64,000 bases of DNA, from NCBI RefSeq assembly GCF_036880985.1, contig NZ_JBAJNO010000008.1:1054001-1118000 (forward strand), given 5' to 3'. Both the position numbers and the translations under genes were made by a program. The stretch is from Limibacter armeniacum (GTDB lineage: Bacteria; Bacteroidota; Bacteroidia; Cytophagales; Flammeovirgaceae). This document shows positions 60,422-64,000 of the stretch, in pieces. Under the pieces are notes generated by a model, which made no database searches, was not told the DNA's origin, and saw nothing but the letters and a program-made list of their open reading frames with translations. The stretch's first letter is position 1, and the number at the start of each line of letters is the position of its first letter.

Positions 60422-61354
60422 CTACTTCTTGTAAAAAGCCTTTATAATAAACGATACTTCAAAATAAATAATCGGAGCAGTGTTAGGTGATCCTGAGCTT
60501 GATCCAAAATAAGCAATGACCCTATTGTTGTCTGGATCCTTAAACAACCTATCCTCTCTTGGGTTCAGGAATGTAAGTCTCTCTGCAAAACCCTGTGCAT
60601 CTGGACCTGTTTTTAATACAAATATGGTTTCTTGTGCATTAGGTAGGGTAACCCTGTTGAACAGGTCAATCACCATGGTTTGGAACTCGATGGCAAAAGT
60701 ACGTGAAAGGTTCCAGTTGAGCCCCGCTACAAACCCAACAGAAGTATTGTGTTTTTGAATAAGGAAGTCAGTCTCATGAATCTCTTCATCAAAGAACTGT
60801 GGGTTCCTGTTTCCTGTATTGTATCCTATGGTTGCTTCAGAAAGGCTTCTGACCCTTTCATCAGTACCAAGGTCAGAGGCATCTCCAAATTCCTCAATTT
60901 GCGTAAAACGATGGTTGAAAGAGACTGCGATACCAAAGTAGGGGTTGAACCTCTGGAGTTTTGTGAAGTGGTAACGTAAGATAAGGCTGTATGACTCGAC
61001 ATTGTATTCGATATTCTCATCAAAACTGAAATCAAGAAAAGCGGCGCCGGCATCAAAGTTCTGGTCTGGTGTAAAGGTCAGGTTGGAGTACTGCTTAATC
61101 GTATAGAGATCATTGAAAGTGTTGTTTTGGAACCGTAGCCCTAGAGAGAACCTCTTGGAAATATTATAGAAAAGCGCAATGCTTTGAGAGAGATTCCTGT
61201 CAGTGGCAATAAAAGGAGAATAGGTAAGCCCTAATGGTGAAACGGCCAGCTCCAATGCACGTAAATCCTGTGCCTTTGCTGAATTCAAGGGGGGGGCAAT
61301 ATAGGCGAATAGCAGAAGTATAAATAAGATGAGATTATTTTTGTAATTTTCCAT
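60422..61354 (-). CDS. outer-membrane beta-barrel paralogue 1
   Basis: A 310-aa protein with signal peptide (PPLNSAKAQ) and mature start DLRALELAVSPLGLTYSPFIATDRNLSQSIALFYNISKRF. TGPDAQGFAERLTFLN and FKDPDNNRVIAYFGSSSG, then FEVSFIIKAFYKK. It is the first of four tandem genes on the minus strand; the high similarity of genes 1 and 2 points to recent duplication. No partner enzyme or transporter is adjacent. Confidence 0.7.
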   Translation of the reverse strand: MENYKNNLILFILLLFAYIAPPLNSAKAQDLRALELAVSPLGLTYSPFIATDRNLSQSIALFYNISKRFSLGLRFQNNTFNDLYTIKQYSNLTFTPDQNFDAGAAFLDFSFDENIEYNVESYSLILRYHFTKLQRFNPYFGIAVSFNHRFTQIEEFGDASDLGTDERVRSLSEATIGYNTGNRNPQFFDEEIHETDFLIQKHNTSVGFVAGLNWNLSRTFAIEFQTMVIDLFNRVTLPNAQETIFVLKTGPDAQGFAERLTFLNPREDRLFKDPDNNRVIAYFGSSSGSPNTAPIIYFEVSFIIKAFYKK

Positions 61355-61582
61355 GACAGGATTATTTGGAAAATAAGAATATAGTTGAAATATTTAGTAA
61401 GAGATTGGTAATATTCATATAGTCAGGAATTTTAAGTATTGTATTATTACTCGGTTGACTAATTCTTTAAGGAAAGGTTTAACTAAAATACTGATTATTT
61501 TTTCAATGCGCAGTAAGCAAAGGGGGTGGATATGAATTACCCATTGATAGCAATCATATTCTTTACCTAAATAATCACCGAC

Positions 61583-61993
61583 ATGATCCAAAGCGAAAAA
61601 GACTACATTAAACGTATTGTTGATCAGTTAGCCCTATTTTTAGCCAAGGCACTTAAACTTTCACAAGAAGGTAAACACATGGAAGCACTGGAGACTATTT
61701 CAATAAATATTGAAAAAGTATCTGACCTGAAAAAAGCAGAGATCGATGCCTTTTCAGCAAGAGAACTGCTGGAAGTGATGATCAGCAAAGGCTTTTTTCT
61801 GGAACAAGTAAATGCCGTGGCAGAGTTGCTTTTATATGAAGTACAGATCAAGGAAGAGATGACAGGGAAGTCTGACCGAGTCAAATTGGAGAAAATCCTA
61901 AAACTGATTGAATATATTGATCAGCAGGAAAAAAGCACATATTCATTCGACAGACAATTTAAAATAGAGGAAATCAGAAGGAAATTGAGATAA
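61583..61993 (+). CDS. small helical protein, DUF6483-like
   Basis: A 136-aa soluble protein. MIQSEKDYIKRIVDQLALFLAKALKLSQEGKHMEALETI resembles the start of DUF6483 proteins (xxDYIxRxIExxxxxLxxILxLxxxGxxxEAL). It is otherwise helical and charged, with no catalytic motif. A short hairpin with T run follows near 62018-62055. Confidence 0.6.
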   Translation: MIQSEKDYIKRIVDQLALFLAKALKLSQEGKHMEALETISINIEKVSDLKKAEIDAFSARELLEVMISKGFFLEQVNAVAELLLYEVQIKEEMTGKSDRVKLEKILKLIEYIDQQEKSTYSFDRQFKIEEIRRKLR

Positions 61994-62016
61994 TGATATG
62001 ACGATTATAACAATAT

Positions 62017-62056
62017 CCATGAGCCTCTGTATATCTTGATACGGAGGTTTTTTTAT
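62017..62056 (+). terminator. probable terminator
   Basis: AGCCTCTGTATA...TACGGAGG forms an imperfect hairpin followed by a T run (62049-62055), shortly after the stop of the 136-aa gene. Confidence 0.5.
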
Positions 62057-62168
62057 GAAATCTTGCCGAAATACAAAAATAAAGCGGAAATTTAGAGTGT
62101 ATTAAAATAGGAGAGTATCTCCTATCGCTATAAAAGATTAATTGTTGTATTCTTTCTAAACAAGAGTT

Positions 62169-62969
62169 ATGGATTTAGCAAGTATAGCCAGACAAGTTAA
62201 AGAACTCTCTCAGCAGGTTCGAACCTTTATTATGGGGGAATTCAATGGGTTTGACCGTGATCATGTGGAGTATAAAGGTATGAATGACATGGTCTCCTAT
62301 GTGGATAAGACTGCCGAGAAGATGTTGGTGGAAAAACTGAGTCAGATTGTACCGGAGGCTGGATTTATAGCAGAAGAAGGAACAGGGGAGAAGAAGGAAG
62401 GTGATTGGAACTGGATAGTGGATCCCCTTGATGGAACTACCAACTTTATACATGGTGTACCGACATTTGCCATTAGTATCGCCCTGATGGATGAAGAAAA
62501 CGTGGCTTTTGGGTTGGTGCATGAATTGAACTTGGACGAATGTTTCTATGCTTATCGTGGCGGAGGCGCTTACCTGAATGATAAGCCAATGATGGTGTCC
62601 AAGCAGACAAAGCTTAAGAAAGGGTTGGTAGCAACAGGCTTCCCATTTATTGACTTTGTCAAAATGCCTCAGTATATGGAGATCCTGACCGATATGATGA
62701 AACATTCACACGGTCTGAGAAGGATGGGATCAGCGGCTGTTGATATGGCTTATGTCGCAGCAGGCAGGTTCGAAGGCTTTTTTGAATATAACCTGAAACC
62801 TTGGGATGTAGCAGCAGGAGTAATTCTGGTAGAGGAAGCTGGAGGGAATGTCACAGACTTCAAGGGTGGAACGGATCATATATTTGGTAAGGAAATGTTG
62901 GCAGCAGCACCCGGTGTACATGCCGATATGCTGAAAGTGATTCAACACTGGTGGTTTGACAAAGAATAG
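62169..62969 (+). CDS. inositol monophosphatase family protein
   Basis: A 266-aa enzyme of the IMPase/SuhB group. EEGTGEK (about 67-73) provides the first metal Glu, WIVDPLDGTTNFIHG (about 86-100) the DPLDGTTN metal loop, and GSAAVDMAYVAAGRFEGFFEYNLKPWDVAAGVILVEEAGG (about 188-228) the C-terminal signature with WDxAAG. It needs Mg2+ and dephosphorylates inositol phosphates or related sugars; in vivo substrate unknown (3'-phosphoadenosine phosphatase CysQ is a relative). Single gene. Confidence 0.9.
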   Translation: MDLASIARQVKELSQQVRTFIMGEFNGFDRDHVEYKGMNDMVSYVDKTAEKMLVEKLSQIVPEAGFIAEEGTGEKKEGDWNWIVDPLDGTTNFIHGVPTFAISIALMDEENVAFGLVHELNLDECFYAYRGGGAYLNDKPMMVSKQTKLKKGLVATGFPFIDFVKMPQYMEILTDMMKHSHGLRRMGSAAVDMAYVAAGRFEGFFEYNLKPWDVAAGVILVEEAGGNVTDFKGGTDHIFGKEMLAAAPGVHADMLKVIQHWWFDKE

Positions 62970-63080
62970 CCCCTGCTAGAATCCTTAAGCGCCTATGCAT
63001 TTTTGCACCTTCAATAATTATTCTGGAAATTGCGTGGCGGATAGAGAATATCCGTTTAGTACTAACAAAACAACATCACG

Positions 63081-64000
63081 ATGCAAGACCTCGCAGTAGA
63101 CATCAAAATCACACAAACAGAGCAGTCAAGACTGCCACAGATCGATTTCAACGATATTCCGTTCGGAAAGCATTATTCAGACCACATGTTTGTGGCTGAT
63201 TACAAGGATGGAAAATGGCAAGACCTTCGAATCGTCCCTTACAGTGATTTTTCACTGAGCCCCACAACATCCGCACTGCATTATGGTCAGGCAATCTTTG
63301 AAGGACTGAAAGCTTTCAGAAATGAGAAAAATCCAAAGGAGGTATTGGTATTCAGACCTGAAGACAATGCGCTTCGTTTGAATGAGTCGGCAAAACGTAT
63401 GTGTATGCCGGAGCTTCCTACAGAAATCTTTATGCAAGGATTGCATAAACTACTTGATCTTGACAGAAAATGGGTACCTGATACACAAGGTAGCTCACTG
63501 TACATCAGACCGTTTATGTTTGCAACTGATGCCTTTTTGGGTATGAGACCATCCAATACTTATACTTTTGCTATTGTAACAGGACCTGCAGGAGTTTACT
63601 ACAGTAAGCCTGTAAACGTAAAAGTGGAGAAAGAGTACTCTCGTACATGTGCTGGAGGAACTGGTTTTGCTAAAGTGGCTGGTAACTACGCAGCTTCACT
63701 GTTGCCTGCTAAACTAGCAGCAGAACAAGGCTACGACCAGCTGTTATGGACAGACTCTAGTGAGCACAAGTACATCGAGGAGTCAGGAACAATGAACGTG
63801 ATGTTCCAGATTAATGATACGATTGTCACAGCACCTACTGTACCTGTAGAAGACACAATCCTGAGAAGTATTACACGTCTGAGTGTACTGGAAATTCTTG
63901 AGGGTATGGGCTTGAAAGTAGAGGAAAGAAGAGTGTCTGTAGCAGAAATCATTGAGGCTGCCAAAAACGGAACATTGAAAGATGCATTCGGTACTGGTAC
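63081..64000 (+). CDS. ilvE: branched-chain amino acid aminotransferase (partial, 3' end outside window)
   Basis: The ATG at 63081 starts an uninterrupted frame to the window edge (306 codons present of about 355). LHYGQAIFEGLKAFRN (about 70-85) and YIRPFMFATDAFLGMRPS are class IV PLP transaminase motifs, and GGTGFAKVAGNYAAS (about 192-206) holds the PLP-binding Lys of BCAT type II enzymes. Later EESGTMNVMF matches the substrate/cofactor region. It transfers amino groups between branched-chain amino acids and 2-oxoglutarate. It is about 28 kb from leuA, so the branched-chain pathway is not clustered here. Confidence 0.92.
   Translation, partial: MQDLAVDIKITQTEQSRLPQIDFNDIPFGKHYSDHMFVADYKDGKWQDLRIVPYSDFSLSPTTSALHYGQAIFEGLKAFRNEKNPKEVLVFRPEDNALRLNESAKRMCMPELPTEIFMQGLHKLLDLDRKWVPDTQGSSLYIRPFMFATDAFLGMRPSNTYTFAIVTGPAGVYYSKPVNVKVEKEYSRTCAGGTGFAKVAGNYAASLLPAKLAAEQGYDQLLWTDSSEHKYIEESGTMNVMFQINDTIVTAPTVPVEDTILRSITRLSVLEILEGMGLKVEERRVSVAEIIEAAKNGTLKDAFGTG

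Noticed and set aside
62211-62228. TTCGAACC resembling a tRNA T-loop
   Set aside because: It lies inside the inositol monophosphatase gene and no cloverleaf can be formed around it.
62175-62705. 176-aa minus-strand frame
   Set aside because: Antisense to the inositol monophosphatase family gene, whose motifs are intact.

Overview
The window looks like a chromosomal segment from a marine member of the Bacteroidota, probably Cytophagales (Flammeovirga/Microscilla-like). This rests on the AT-rich coding style, TonB-dependent receptors carrying carboxypeptidase-like and STN domains, a DUF4249 lipoprotein partner, the DUF2083-type XRE regulator and the short LeuA. The species assignment is inference.

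Layout. 1-12.1 kb is mostly minus strand: an M19-like amidohydrolase, an alpha/beta hydrolase and a 1331-aa membrane protein, then a probable iron-uptake locus (Cys-motif protein, TonB receptor, PepSY membrane protein) with a palindrome upstream of the receptor. 12.1-16.2 kb is a rearranged accessory zone. It has a GC-rich dispersed repeat with a 6 x 14-bp tandem tract, and a coiled-coil gene whose 3' tail recurs twice more, each time behind a near-identical terminator. Between the copies sit a zinc-ribbon membrane protein and a serine hydrolase.

16.2-33.8 kb is the main object: an integron-like gene-cassette array. A tyrosine recombinase (frameshifted after its first catalytic Arg) with a divergent zinc-finger partner is followed by about 13 cassettes, all on the + strand. 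They are separated by attC-like hairpins with R' boxes of the type CCGTTRNNN. In the recombinase-proximal cassettes the first 7-10 bases of each cassette are the reverse complement of the R'' box at its own far end. That is the signature of units that excise as circles. Cargo includes small membrane proteins, lipoproteins, a DUF6985/ankyrin protein, a 1098-aa helical-repeat protein, a TPR protein, an RraB-like protein, and DUF7710 and DUF4304 proteins. An IS4-family and an IS110-family element interrupt the distal half, where the site pairing decays. The recombinase appears to lack the IntI-specific insertion and points the same way as the cassettes, so this is not a standard class of integron.

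33.8-64 kb is ordinary chromosome: leuA, a two-component output pair (Hpt protein and sigma-54 response regulator), nucleoside phosphorylase, XRE regulator, TonB receptor/DUF4249 pair, three unknown genes with related N-termini, EEP hydrolase, hypoxanthine phosphoribosyltransferase, AlbA_2 protein, a cluster of DnaA-box-like sequences (possible oriC), pullulanase, four tandem outer-membrane-barrel paralogues, an inositol monophosphatase family protein, and the start of a branched-chain aminotransferase. No tRNA, rRNA or CRISPR array was seen.
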